Virus record (IMG/VR): IMGVR_UViG_3300042898_001429
Span: 1 to 64,000 of that record
Length of the DNA stretch: 64,000 bases
Direction: 5' to 3' (one strand)
Source: a virus
The position numbers and the translations under genes are program-made. The notes under the pieces are model-generated. The model made no database searches and had not been told where the DNA came from. It was given only the letters and a program-made list of their open reading frames with translations. Shown here one piece after another: positions 6,512 to 12,944 of the stretch; the first letter of the stretch is position 1; every line of letters starts with the position of its first letter.

Positions 6512-7977
6512 GAGGCTTCCTTCTTTGCCGCTGGCTTCTTTGCAGGTTCCTTTTTAGCAGGAGCAGGCTTAGGAGCCGCTTCTTTCTTTGCAGGAGCCTC
6601 TGCCTTTGGAGCAGCCTCTTTTTTAGCGGGGGCTGCTTTAGCAGGTACAACGGCTTTAGCGGGTGCTGGAGCAGGTGCGGCTGGTGCAGGGGATGTAGGT
6701 GTTGTAGCAGCCGCTGGCTTTGCGGGAGCGGGCGCTGGAGCAGCCGCTTGAGCGGGGGCTGTCTGTTGCGCTTGTGGTCCTGCTGGGCTAGTTCCTGGCA
6801 TTGGGGTTATCTGTGGCTGAGCCGCTTGCGTACGAGCAGGGGTACCCGCTGGTGTAGCAGGGGTAGCCGTAGGTGCGGGGCGTGGTCTAGTTGGATTAGC
6901 AGGTGCACCACTTTGGCGAGGAGCCGCTGTAGGTGGAGTAGCAGGAGCCGCTGCTGGTGCAGCAGGTGGAGTTGTATTATTCGTAGTTGTAGTCGTTGTA
7001 GACGAAGGACCTGTTTGAGTCAAGTCATTGGTCTTTCCCTGTTGGGAAGTTACTTTATTACCTGAACCAACATTGGTGGCACCCGAAGGGTTTTGACCTT
7101 TTGGTGTGGCTCCCATAGCCATACCACCACGGCGACCACTAGACAGGTCAGCACCTGATAGGTCATAGTCACCATTTTGAGTTGTTGTGGCGGTGGCATC
7201 TGCTTTTCCACCAGTTCCACCTTTCCCTCCAGCACCGCCTGCGCCACCAGCACCGCCTGCGGCTGCTTTGGCTTGACGAGCAGTACGTTGGCGTTGAGCC
7301 GCAGGGCTGTCTGATACTTGACCAGCAACACGTCCACCTGTACGGGGACGCTTGATGGCAGGGGTACCTGCACCTCCAGCACCTCCAGGAGCGGCACCAC
7401 CAGCACCACCTTTACCAGCAGTGGCTGTTTGTGAGGACTGTGGACCAAATGTACGAGATGATGCGTCAACGTTTGTACTGTTGTCCTGTTGAGCGCCAGC
7501 ACCAAGGATGCTTCCGCCTGTTTGTACGTTTCCTGTTTCTACATTTCCAAACGTGATATTTACACGACGAGAGTTGTCAGAGTTATTAATGTCCATGTTG
7601 CTCTGGGTTCCACCACGGCGCATTGAACGGCTACTTGCTGGCTGTGTAATAGACTGCTGAGCGTTATTGCCTGCGCCACCCCATGCTTGGGAGATAGAAC
7701 TAGTGCTTCCTGCGACTGGTGCTGTGCCTGAACGACCCATGCTGTTGCCTGCACCATAATTTGTTTGCTGAGGGATGCCATAGTTTGGCTGTCCACCAAG
7801 GTTTGGTCCTTGACGTGGTCCCATTTGTGAACGTGGTTGACCAGTTGGTAGTTGACCTACTGGCGCTTGTGTGCCTAGTCCTGTGTTAAAACCAAACGAA
7901 CGCTGGCGAGCACCTTGCTGTTGCTGGTAATCAAACACTTGCTGTGCTTGCTGTTGGCGGTAATCATTAATAGCCAT
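6499..7977 (-). CDS. Disordered Gln/Gly/Ala/Pro/Lys-rich protein
   Basis: The 492-residue product has almost no hydrophobic core. Residues 1-60 are Gln-rich, the middle is Gly/Ala-rich (GGAGGAGGAGGKGG), followed by Thr and Pro/Ala tracts, and the last ~70 residues are Ala-Lys-Pro repeats (PAKKEAAPK) resembling histone H1-type tails. Such tails bind DNA or RNA non-specifically, so DNA compaction or a virion-internal role is possible, but nothing shows this directly. The low-complexity codon runs open spurious reading frames in other phases. The gene stops at TAG within a candidate -1 frameshift cassette. Confidence 0.8.
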   Translation of the reverse strand: MAINDYRQQQAQQVFDYQQQQGARQRSFGFNTGLGTQAPVGQLPTGQPRSQMGPRQGPNLGGQPNYGIPQQTNYGAGNSMGRSGTAPVAGSTSSISQAWGGAGNNAQQSITQPASSRSMRRGGTQSNMDINNSDNSRRVNITFGNVETGNVQTGGSILGAGAQQDNSTNVDASSRTFGPQSSQTATAGKGGAGGAAPGGAGGAGTPAIKRPRTGGRVAGQVSDSPAAQRQRTARQAKAAAGGAGGAGGAGGKGGTGGKADATATTTQNGDYDLSGADLSSGRRGGMAMGATPKGQNPSGATNVGSGNKVTSQQGKTNDLTQTGPSSTTTTTTNNTTPPAAPAAAPATPPTAAPRQSGAPANPTRPRPAPTATPATPAGTPARTQAAQPQITPMPGTSPAGPQAQQTAPAQAAAPAPAPAKPAAATTPTSPAPAAPAPAPAKAVVPAKAAPAKKEAAPKAEAPAKKEAAPKPAPAKKEPAKKPAAKKEASPKA

Positions 7978-8285
7978 TAACTTGATAATCCTTGCATTGA
8001 GTAGCGACTGGAACCTTCAAAATCATCTGCAATAAAACCATTGCGAATCATTACTGGTGCGCCAGAGACCCACGAACGATAAGTTGGCGCAAACCTATCT
8101 GTGTTTAGAACGTCCATAATTCCCATTTCTTGCTTGGCAAAGCCACGGCTCTGAGGCATCAACTGTTGTGGAACAACTGGACGAATAGCCTGAATAGTGT
8201 CGTGGTCGGAGATAGCGTTCTTCAACGCCATATCTACAAGCATCTCTGAGCGAGATTGCCATGGTTTATATGGAACTTGAATCAT
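7977..8285 (-). CDS. Hypothetical protein
   Basis: A 102-residue protein with a conserved-looking start (MIQVPYKPWQSRSEML), a helical segment around residues 15-35 and a C-terminal SWVSGAPVMIRNGF segment. No family recognised. It lies between the disordered protein and family B copy 1, with stop/start overlaps on both sides, so it is part of the same tightly coupled operon of small proteins. Confidence 0.7.
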   Translation of the reverse strand: MIQVPYKPWQSRSEMLVDMALKNAISDHDTIQAIRPVVPQQLMPQSRGFAKQEMGIMDVLNTDRFAPTYRSWVSGAPVMIRNGFIADDFEGSSRYSMQGLSS

Positions 8286-8518
8286 TATTTACAATCAGCG
8301 CAAAGACTAGAACTTGTAGGAGTTGATTCCCCACAGCCACCACATGAGTGCATTGCTGGACGAGGAATACCACCCGCAGGAGCGTCATCCTCGTTCATCT
8401 GTGGAAACCCTGTAGAAAGGTCACGAGCAAGTCGGGCATAAGCGCCACGACTTACTTGGCGACCTGGGTGATGTGCTTTGTCTTCGGCATAAGTGCCGTC
8501 GTCACGGTGTCCAGCCAT
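8285..8518 (-). CDS. Small paralog family B member with zinc knuckle, copy 1
   Basis: A 77-residue protein beginning MAGHRDDGTYAEDKAHHPGR, nearly identical over 25 residues to the start of the product at 8949-9179. Unlike that copy it ends in CGGCGESTPTSSSLCADC, a CxxC...CxxC zinc ribbon. The shared head with different tails parallels family A. Role unknown. Confidence 0.8.
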   Translation of the reverse strand: MAGHRDDGTYAEDKAHHPGRQVSRGAYARLARDLSTGFPQMNEDDAPAGGIPRPAMHSCGGCGESTPTSSSLCADCK

Positions 8519-8949
8519 TAGAATTCGTACTCCCCATCAATATCTTTGCGGTTTTTCAATGTTTTACCAATGTATGCGCCTGTGCCACCGCTTTGGCGGA
8601 CAACACGGTTGACTTCATGTGGATAGTTTGTGTTTGCTACGTTGGCTGACCATGCGTCATCTCGCCCGTCATCATATGGGGTATTGGAAATGCGACTCAT
8701 AACATCTTGTTCTTCTTTATAACCAATGTAACTAGGAAGATTGGTCATCACAGGTCCTGTTTCAACAGACCCACGTCCACGAAGAGGTGAACCTTGGCGA
8801 TGTGCTTTAATTACGTTAGATGCAAGACCTGCTGCATCATAAACACTAATATTAGTGTCTACACCAATTTGACGAGCAAGTGCTTGCTGAAGTCGTGGTG
8901 TAGGTCGGTGGTTGGTGCCCGTTGGACGCCCTCTGTGGTCAGTAGTCAT
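8518..8949 (-). CDS. Small paralog family A member, copy 2
   Basis: A 143-residue family A protein (MTTDHRGRPTGTNHRPTPRL). It is the longest of the four copies, with a polar, probably disordered tail rich in Asn, Asp, Arg and Gly. It is flanked on both sides by family B genes, giving an alternating B-A-B-A-A order. No catalytic residues are evident. Confidence 0.8.
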   Translation of the reverse strand: MTTDHRGRPTGTNHRPTPRLQQALARQIGVDTNISVYDAAGLASNVIKAHRQGSPLRGRGSVETGPVMTNLPSYIGYKEEQDVMSRISNTPYDDGRDDAWSANVANTNYPHEVNRVVRQSGGTGAYIGKTLKNRKDIDGEYEF

Positions 8950-9179
8950 TAGTAGTGTCCTTTCTTCAGACGCTCTTCTTTAAGTGTTTGTTCTTCCTGA
9001 ATGTCTTCAGGGTCCCAAGGGTCTAGTACTTCATCGGAGTTACCGACAAGACCTTTGACCATGTTGTTCATAGTCCAACCAGCAGGTGGTCCAGAAATGA
9101 AGTTTTCTCGGCTTACTTTGCGACCTTCGTGGTGCGCCTTGTCCTCTGCGAACGTTCCGTCGTCTCTATGTCCAGCCAT
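8949..9179 (-). CDS. Small paralog family B member, copy 2
   Basis: A 76-residue protein starting MAGHRDDGTFAEDKAHHEGR, matching copy 1 of family B in its first ~25 residues and then diverging. It lacks the zinc ribbon of copy 1 and ends in a Glu/Lys-rich helix. It overlaps both neighbours by single bases, as is typical of this operon. Confidence 0.8.
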   Translation of the reverse strand: MAGHRDDGTFAEDKAHHEGRKVSRENFISGPPAGWTMNNMVKGLVGNSDEVLDPWDPEDIQEEQTLKEERLKKGHY

Positions 9180-9511
9180 TAGTCTCTCCTAGCGTCATTT
9201 GAAATTTGGCGCTCGTAATAATCGCCGTGCTCTGTTTCTTCACCCATACTTGGTGAGCGGTCATTGTCCCATGCTGGGTCACTCAAACTGCTAGGTGTTT
9301 TAAAACCATCGTAGGGGTCAAGATACGGAGAGCCAAGTGCATCAGGATTACCACCATTTTTGGTAATCTCATCTGCGTAACCTCGGAAACGCTCTGAATC
9401 TTTTTCTTTTTGAGTCTTGTACTTATTCCAGTTTTGAAGTGGTGTAGGTTGGTGCCCACCATGTGACGTGGCAGGGTTACCTACTGGGTTGCCTCTGTGG
9501 TCAGTAGCCAT
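9179..9511 (-). CDS. Small paralog family A member, copy 3 (divergent)
   Basis: A 110-residue protein starting MATDHRGNPVGNPATSHGG and then QPTPLQNW, so it keeps the TDHRGxPxG and TPxL elements with an insertion between them. The remainder is very polar and Asp/Gly/Ser-rich. It is the most divergent family A copy. Function unknown. Confidence 0.78.
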   Translation of the reverse strand: MATDHRGNPVGNPATSHGGHQPTPLQNWNKYKTQKEKDSERFRGYADEITKNGGNPDALGSPYLDPYDGFKTPSSLSDPAWDNDRSPSMGEETEHGDYYERQISNDARRD

Positions 9512-9786
9512 TAGTAGCCGTTTCTTTCCATATAAAGAGCACTGTAAATTTGCTGTTCTTTGTCGGTAACTCCATGGTAAGTGCCTTTGCCATACTTGTC
9601 ACGCTCTTCACGGTAGGTATTAAGGTGCGCTTGTGCTTCACTAGGATGCACCTCTGGAGCATTCATATGTGACAGTGGACTTCCTCCACGGATGTCTTGT
9701 GTCATACGGCGAGCCATTACTTGTGCAAGACGTGGGGTGGCACGGTAGTTGTCACCAATTGGCATACCTCTGTGATTAGTACCCAT
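9511..9786 (-). CDS. Small paralog family A member, copy 4
   Basis: A 91-residue protein starting MGTNHRGMPIGDNYRATPRL, closest to copy 1 at 5891-6151: both share the HRG...GDNYRATPRLAQ head, and both have a YREERDK or YRERRDF segment about 45 residues later. The pair therefore looks like a more recent duplication than the other copies. Confidence 0.8.
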   Translation of the reverse strand: MGTNHRGMPIGDNYRATPRLAQVMARRMTQDIRGGSPLSHMNAPEVHPSEAQAHLNTYREERDKYGKGTYHGVTDKEQQIYSALYMERNGY

Positions 9787-9983
9787 TATTTATCTGTTTC
9801 TGGGGTCATGAACACATCGTCTGATTCCCACTCATTTTGTGCTGGGCGACGAGTTGTATCGTGAGGACCGACGGCTTCGTCGTACAATTCATCTTGTCCC
9901 CTTCCATAGGTAAGTGTTTCAACGAGGGAGCGACCATGTCGGCGGTCTCCACCATCTGAGGCTTTACGAACTACATAGGCCAT
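9786..9983 (-). CDS. Small hypothetical protein
   Basis: A 65-residue polar protein starting MAYVVRKASDGGDRRHGRS. The GDRRHGR element is loosely like the GHRDDG/DHRG heads of families A and B, but too short to claim homology. It opens the run of small paralogs and overlaps family A copy 4 at its stop. Confidence 0.7.
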   Translation of the reverse strand: MAYVVRKASDGGDRRHGRSLVETLTYGRGQDELYDEAVGPHDTTRRPAQNEWESDDVFMTPETDK

Positions 9984-9986
9984 TAT

Positions 9987-10475
9987 TTATCTCCAAGCAG
10001 GCATTAGGCTCTTAAAATAAGAGCGACGTTCAGGACTAATTGATACTGCTTGTTCATTGTCGGGGGTGGGAATACCACGTGGTCCAACTTTTCCATCATT
10101 TGTTAAACGAACTGGTTCTGCACCAGGAGGTGAGAACTTCTTTCCTTGTGATTCCAGCATGATGCCAGTCAAAGGGTTAAATTCAGCAGGCCAAACATAG
10201 TCACCAGGGTTTACACGTTCCCCTTTATGTACGCCTCTACTGTACTGACGAGCGTTAAGACGACTCATTGTTCCAAGTATTTTATCTTGGCGACGGTTAG
10301 ATGACATAGTGCCAAGGTAACCATCAGGGTGTGTGGTATCACCTTGAGAGCGGTAGCCAGAGATTAATTCATCTTTGCTAGAGCGCCATACGGGAGATGG
10401 ACCATACATGTTGTTAGGTACAGCACCAGGAGCCTCAGAAGGGTTACTCCATGCGGTAAATGTTTGCTGTGCCAT
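9987..10475 (-). CDS. Hypothetical protein
   Basis: A 162-residue hydrophilic protein rich in Ser, Pro, Gly and Arg. It contains PVWRSSKDELISGYRS and ends SPERRSYFKSLMPAW. No domain is recognised. It is coupled to the Arg/Gly-rich 46-residue protein upstream by a TAATG-type junction. It may be a virion-associated protein by company (inference). Confidence 0.7.
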   Translation of the reverse strand: MAQQTFTAWSNPSEAPGAVPNNMYGPSPVWRSSKDELISGYRSQGDTTHPDGYLGTMSSNRRQDKILGTMSRLNARQYSRGVHKGERVNPGDYVWPAEFNPLTGIMLESQGKKFSPPGAEPVRLTNDGKVGPRGIPTPDNEQAVSISPERRSYFKSLMPAWR

Positions 10476-10615
10476 TACTGGAGACCTCCAGAAGATGGTC
10501 CACCAAGAATGCCACCTTGACCGCCACCCATCATCCCGACAGGACGTGGACGAGTTTGGGCGTTGCGATACTTGCTTGCGGTAGGGCGGCGAGATGGTTT
10601 GCGGCGACCAGACAT
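10475..10615 (-). CDS. Short Arg/Gly-rich basic protein
   Basis: A 46-residue protein starting MSGRRKPSRRPTASKYRN, with ten arginines in its first half and a Gly-rich end (MMGGGQGG). The basic head suggests nucleic acid binding. Its TAA overlaps the next ATG. It is too short for default gene callers but has good coding context: it fills the gap exactly between two genes. Confidence 0.65.
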   Translation of the reverse strand: MSGRRKPSRRPTASKYRNAQTRPRPVGMMGGGQGGILGGPSSGGLQ

Positions 10616-10622
10616 TGGTTAA

Positions 10623-10913
10623 CTACTTTACGATTGGCTTGAATGAGATAGCAGAGATTGTTTCGCCGCCCTCACCAATGATGTCATCAAATCCGATAAC
10701 AAAAGAGAGGTCAACGCCTCGTGGTGCTACAAAACCACGTGCAATAGCACAGGCTTTAGCCGCTTGGTTAACTGCTGATGCTCCAATGGCACGCATCTTT
10801 GGTAATTGGCCTGCGTTAATAGCACGGGCCATGATGGAGCCTACTGATTGTGGGTTACTAGAACCCGACACTTTGAGAACATCATCAATTGTGGTGGTCA
10901 AATCTTGCGACAT
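10623..10913 (-). CDS. spoVS: SpoVS-like protein
   Basis: The 96-residue product matches stage V sporulation protein S over its whole length: LKVSGSSNPQSVGSIMARAI, the strongly conserved AIGASAVNQAAKACAIARGF, and PRGVDLSFVIGF. SpoVS is an Alba-like small dimeric protein that affects sporulation and septation in Bacillus; homologs are spread in bacteria and phages and are probably nucleic-acid binding. AGGAG lies about 6 bases before the ATG. Its task in the phage is unknown; interference with host division or a nucleoid role is possible (inference). Confidence 0.88.
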   Translation of the reverse strand: MSQDLTTTIDDVLKVSGSSNPQSVGSIMARAINAGQLPKMRAIGASAVNQAAKACAIARGFVAPRGVDLSFVIGFDDIIGEGGETISAISFKPIVK

Positions 10914-10945
10914 ACGATACTCCTGAAAAAAGGTTGTATCTTTAT

Positions 10946-11311
10946 TTAACAGTAACCAGCCTCAATTAGCAGTTCGGTAAGGTCTTCCAACCTCATCACA
11001 ACATAAGATTCACCTAATGCTTTTTCCCCTTTACCAGGGCGCTTAACAACCAATGCAGGAACAGCCCCACCCAGACGTTCCGCTTGTTGTACCGTATCGT
11101 TAAGCCACTGACTTAACTGAAAGGATTTTTGGTTCTTACATTGAACGGCAACCTTACGAAGGGTATCCCTACGAGCAATCCCGTTAACATCTCCTGTGTC
11201 ATTACCACCTGATAGTGCAGGTCGGTGAGCATGTATAAACCCTTTGTCAATTAAATAGTCTCTTACAAGCACCTCAAAGGATGTTCCTTTGGCTTTGGCT
11301 TTATTTGCCAC
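10946..11311 (-). CDS. PD-(D/E)XK resolvase-like endonuclease
   Basis: A 121-residue protein with GTSFEVLVRDYL (helix with the first Glu), GNDTGDVNG (catalytic Asp) and VAVQCKNQ (the Gln/Glu-x-Lys strand). This order is that of archaeal-type Holliday-junction resolvases and related phage nucleases, which cut branched DNA during recombination and packaging. The GTG at 11311 is chosen because GGGAGA precedes it by 6 bases; an upstream ATG would add an unrelated 16-residue lead-in. It overlaps a tiny membrane peptide gene. The strand has QCK instead of the usual E-x-K, an allowed variant in the superfamily. Confidence 0.75.
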   Translation of the reverse strand: MANKAKAKGTSFEVLVRDYLIDKGFIHAHRPALSGGNDTGDVNGIARRDTLRKVAVQCKNQKSFQLSQWLNDTVQQAERLGGAVPALVVKRPGKGEKALGESYVVMRLEDLTELLIEAGYC

Positions 11312-11384
11312 GATATGTCTCCCTTTGCCAAAGGATGATAACCAGCATTGCCCCCACAAGGAAACCTGCTACAAAGTTACCCAC
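11301..11384 (-). CDS. 27-residue single-pass membrane peptide (tentative)
   Basis: A GTG-started frame encodes a 27-residue peptide with one hydrophobic helix (FVAGFLVGAMLVIILW) and a basic tail (QRETYRGK). It overlaps the neighbouring genes at both ends, as do two other 28-residue membrane peptides nearby, and it fills a gap otherwise empty. The start codon is weakly supported. The topology would be N-out or N-in single pass; a holin-like, antiholin or exclusion role is only a guess. Confidence 0.4.
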   Translation of the reverse strand: MGNFVAGFLVGAMLVIILWQRETYRGK

Positions 11385-11520
11385 GGGCTAACTCTCTAGA
11401 CAAGCGTTCTACCTCTGTGGATAACTCATGTACTTTGGCTTTAAGCAAATCACGTTCTGCTTGTAATTCAGCCACGCTTACGTTTTCTGCAAATTGGATA
11501 TTTACTTCATTCTCATTCAT
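11377..11520 (-). CDS. Small coiled-coil protein
   Basis: A 47-residue protein (MNENEVNIQFAEN...) of which the last 30 residues form heptads with Leu/Val (AELQAERDLLKAKVHELSTEVERL). The ATG at 11520 is preferred because GGAG lies 8 bases upstream; an ATG two codons earlier is too close to that site. It probably dimerises. No function is recognised. Confidence 0.65.
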   Translation of the reverse strand: MNENEVNIQFAENVSVAELQAERDLLKAKVHELSTEVERLSRELARG

Positions 11521-11695
11521 TGTCATTCTCCTCAGCAACTTTCTTCCAAGACTCAGCAAGTTCTTTCCACTTATCACGGTCTGTTGTCATTTCCCTTAAC
11601 GCTTCTTGGGTTTTAGCATGGGCTTCACGTGACTCCATAAGTTGCGTGTGGGTACTGGGCACATAATAACGCTTGTTATTGTAGTTTATTGCCAT
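11513..11695 (-). CDS. Small hypothetical protein
   Basis: A 60-residue polar protein with a helical, charged C-terminal half (TTDRDKWKELAESWKKVAEEN) suited to a coiled coil. It overlaps the next gene by 8 bases and the previous one by 20, so it belongs to a chain of coupled small genes. Function unknown. Confidence 0.7.
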   Translation of the reverse strand: MAINYNNKRYYVPSTHTQLMESREAHAKTQEALREMTTDRDKWKELAESWKKVAEENDNE

Positions 11696-11879
11696 TGACG
11701 TCTCCGTATTGTTGGTAGTAAGGGTTGTCCTTATGGTGGACGAGAGTAGCGTACCCTGCTTGTAGGTACAAGCCCCAGTTGTCGTTCATGTATTTAAACC
11801 AGGCTTTGCGGTCATTATCTGACATGTCTTTCCAAACAGCAAAGTTAGCGCCAATCTCTGGCTCACTGCCTATTGCCAT
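11676..11879 (-). CDS. Small hypothetical protein
   Basis: A 67-residue aromatic-rich protein (AVWKDM, AWFKYMNDNWGLYL, YYQQYG). It is soluble-looking and possibly folded despite its size. The ATG overlaps the TAA of the membrane peptide gene upstream. No family recognised. Confidence 0.7.
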   Translation of the reverse strand: MAIGSEPEIGANFAVWKDMSDNDRKAWFKYMNDNWGLYLQAGYATLVHHKDNPYYQQYGDVNGNKLQ

Positions 11880-11965
11880 TACTTGTCGTTAAACATTTGT
11901 CCAGTGAATACACCGCAAACAAAAACAGCAGTGACCATAATTACGAGTGTAAAGAAATCTACCAT
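11879..11965 (-). CDS. 28-residue single-pass membrane peptide
   Basis: A 28-residue peptide almost wholly made of one transmembrane helix (FFTLVIMVTAVFVCGVF) followed by TGQMFNDK. Its ATG overlaps the end of the next tiny gene upstream, and its TAA overlaps the following ATG, which is the coupling pattern of genuine genes here. AGGAAATGGT provides a weak ribosome-binding site. Function unknown. Confidence 0.55.
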   Translation of the reverse strand: MVDFFTLVIMVTAVFVCGVFTGQMFNDK

Positions 11966-12045
11966 TTCCTGACCCATAGTTTGTGACTACACCACCCAAG
12001 GGCAAAGTAGAGAGCGACAATAACAATGTTATAAATTGCATTCAT
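11959..12045 (-). CDS. 28-residue single-pass membrane peptide
   Basis: MNAIYNIVIVALYFALGW forms one hydrophobic helix, followed by a short basic tail (CSHKLWVRKW). AGAGGA precedes the ATG, and the start lies one base after the stop of the upstream 47-residue gene. Together with the two similar peptides nearby it forms a cluster of membrane microproteins. Function unknown. Confidence 0.55.
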   Translation of the reverse strand: MNAIYNIVIVALYFALGWCSHKLWVRKW

Positions 12046-12046
12046 T

Positions 12047-12190
12047 TTAGTATCCTCTAGCCTTAACAAGGTCTTCTTTTAGTTTTTCGTTATCTTTTTC
12101 TAGTTTTCTACAATGTTCAATCCAGAATTTAATAACCCTACGTTGTTCCAATATTTGGTCACCAATTGGTAGGTCAGGCATGTCACTCAT
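12047..12190 (-). CDS. Small helical hypothetical protein
   Basis: A 47-residue protein (MSDMPDLPIGDQILEQRR...) with an amphipathic, strongly charged helix over its second half (CRKLEKDNEKLKEDLVKA). The start overlaps the stop of the winged-helix-like gene (ATGA). Likely a small coiled coil; role unknown. Confidence 0.6.
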   Translation of the reverse strand: MSDMPDLPIGDQILEQRRVIKFWIEHCRKLEKDNEKLKEDLVKARGY

Positions 12191-12453
12191 TTGAACTCTC
12201 CCGAATAATCTGTAGTGGTACTGCGTAGGTAATCATACCCAACTTCAGTAATCCGCCAAGTGTCGCCATCACGAGATAAAAAACCTAGGTTGGTAAGCCT
12301 ATCTAAGGACCTTCCAGCAACATAAGGCTTCTTAAACTTGTGGTGCATACAGTTAAACAGTTCTTGAAGAGTGAATGGTCTTGTCTTTTTCATGCTTGCG
12401 TAACGCAATGCTATATAAGAAGGACCACGGTAAGGGATGACTGTTGTAATCAC
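12187..12453 (-). CDS. Winged-helix-like small protein
   Basis: An 88-residue protein whose middle reads as a winged-helix DNA-binding fold: TLQELFNCMH helix, SLDRLTNLGFLSRDGDTWRITEVGYDYL, where the second part is a recognition helix followed by a beta wing. It could be a small regulator of the phage or a structural DNA-binding subunit. Overlaps of 4 bases at both ends place it in the replication operon. Family not identified. Confidence 0.7.
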   Translation of the reverse strand: MITTVIPYRGPSYIALRYASMKKTRPFTLQELFNCMHHKFKKPYVAGRSLDRLTNLGFLSRDGDTWRITEVGYDYLRSTTTDYSGEFK

Positions 12454-12944
12454 GCTGTGTACTTTCCTTGTCGTCGTTCTGTAGGTGCCATGGAAATGCG
12501 ACGACTCAATTCACGGCTAATGACCTGTGCTCCACGTTCACAGCGCTCAAACACTGATTCAGTTAACTTGCGGAATGCTCGGGACTGAAGGTAAGTGTCA
12601 GTATCTTCCATCACTTGTGGGTCTGTGTCCCTGCGAGCCTTAGCCAGAGTGACTGTGTCCCCTTTTGCGCCCTCTCCCCACTGGGTAATGAGGGTAACTG
12701 CCTCTGAGTACTTCTGTGTAGTAGCAGAGCGTTCTTCAGCAATCTCTGCCAGTACAAGTTCTGACTTTGCGTATGAACCCCACGAAATAAACTTTGTATA
12801 AAGTTCCATCAACTCAGGGTCAGGTAACTCATCTATATACATAGGCAGTTCAGGGAAGTCGCCATGGGGTTTATCTGCAAGTGGGAACTTGCTTAAAAAG
12901 TCGCCCATGATTGGGCTAGTGGGGGCTAATGATGGCTTATTCAT
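12450..12944 (-). CDS. Hypothetical protein next to Cas4-like nuclease
   Basis: A 164-residue acidic, mainly helical protein (MNKPSLAPTSPIMGDFLSKF...). The ELMELYTKFISWGSYAKSELVLAE segment and the C-terminal VFERCERGAQVISREL look like long helices. The ATG at 12944 is preferred since it overlaps the upstream stop by 8 bases. I know similar proteins beside Cas4-like exonucleases in actinophages, so it may be a recombination partner (inference); the function is unknown. Confidence 0.72.
   Translation of the reverse strand: MNKPSLAPTSPIMGDFLSKFPLADKPHGDFPELPMYIDELPDPELMELYTKFISWGSYAKSELVLAEIAEERSATTQKYSEAVTLITQWGEGAKGDTVTLAKARRDTDPQVMEDTDTYLQSRAFRKLTESVFERCERGAQVISRELSRRISMAPTERRQGKYTA

Noticed and set aside
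6401-7065. Long plus-strand frames rich in Ala/Gly/Ser/Trp opposite the disordered protein
   Set aside because: They mirror the GC-biased Ala/Pro/Gly codons of the real minus-strand gene; no ribosome-binding site and no plausible protein composition.
7050-7505. 151-codon minus-strand frame inside the disordered gene
   Set aside because: It is an out-of-phase shadow with Val/Leu/Gln runs from the repetitive codons; it begins inside the larger gene without a good start site.
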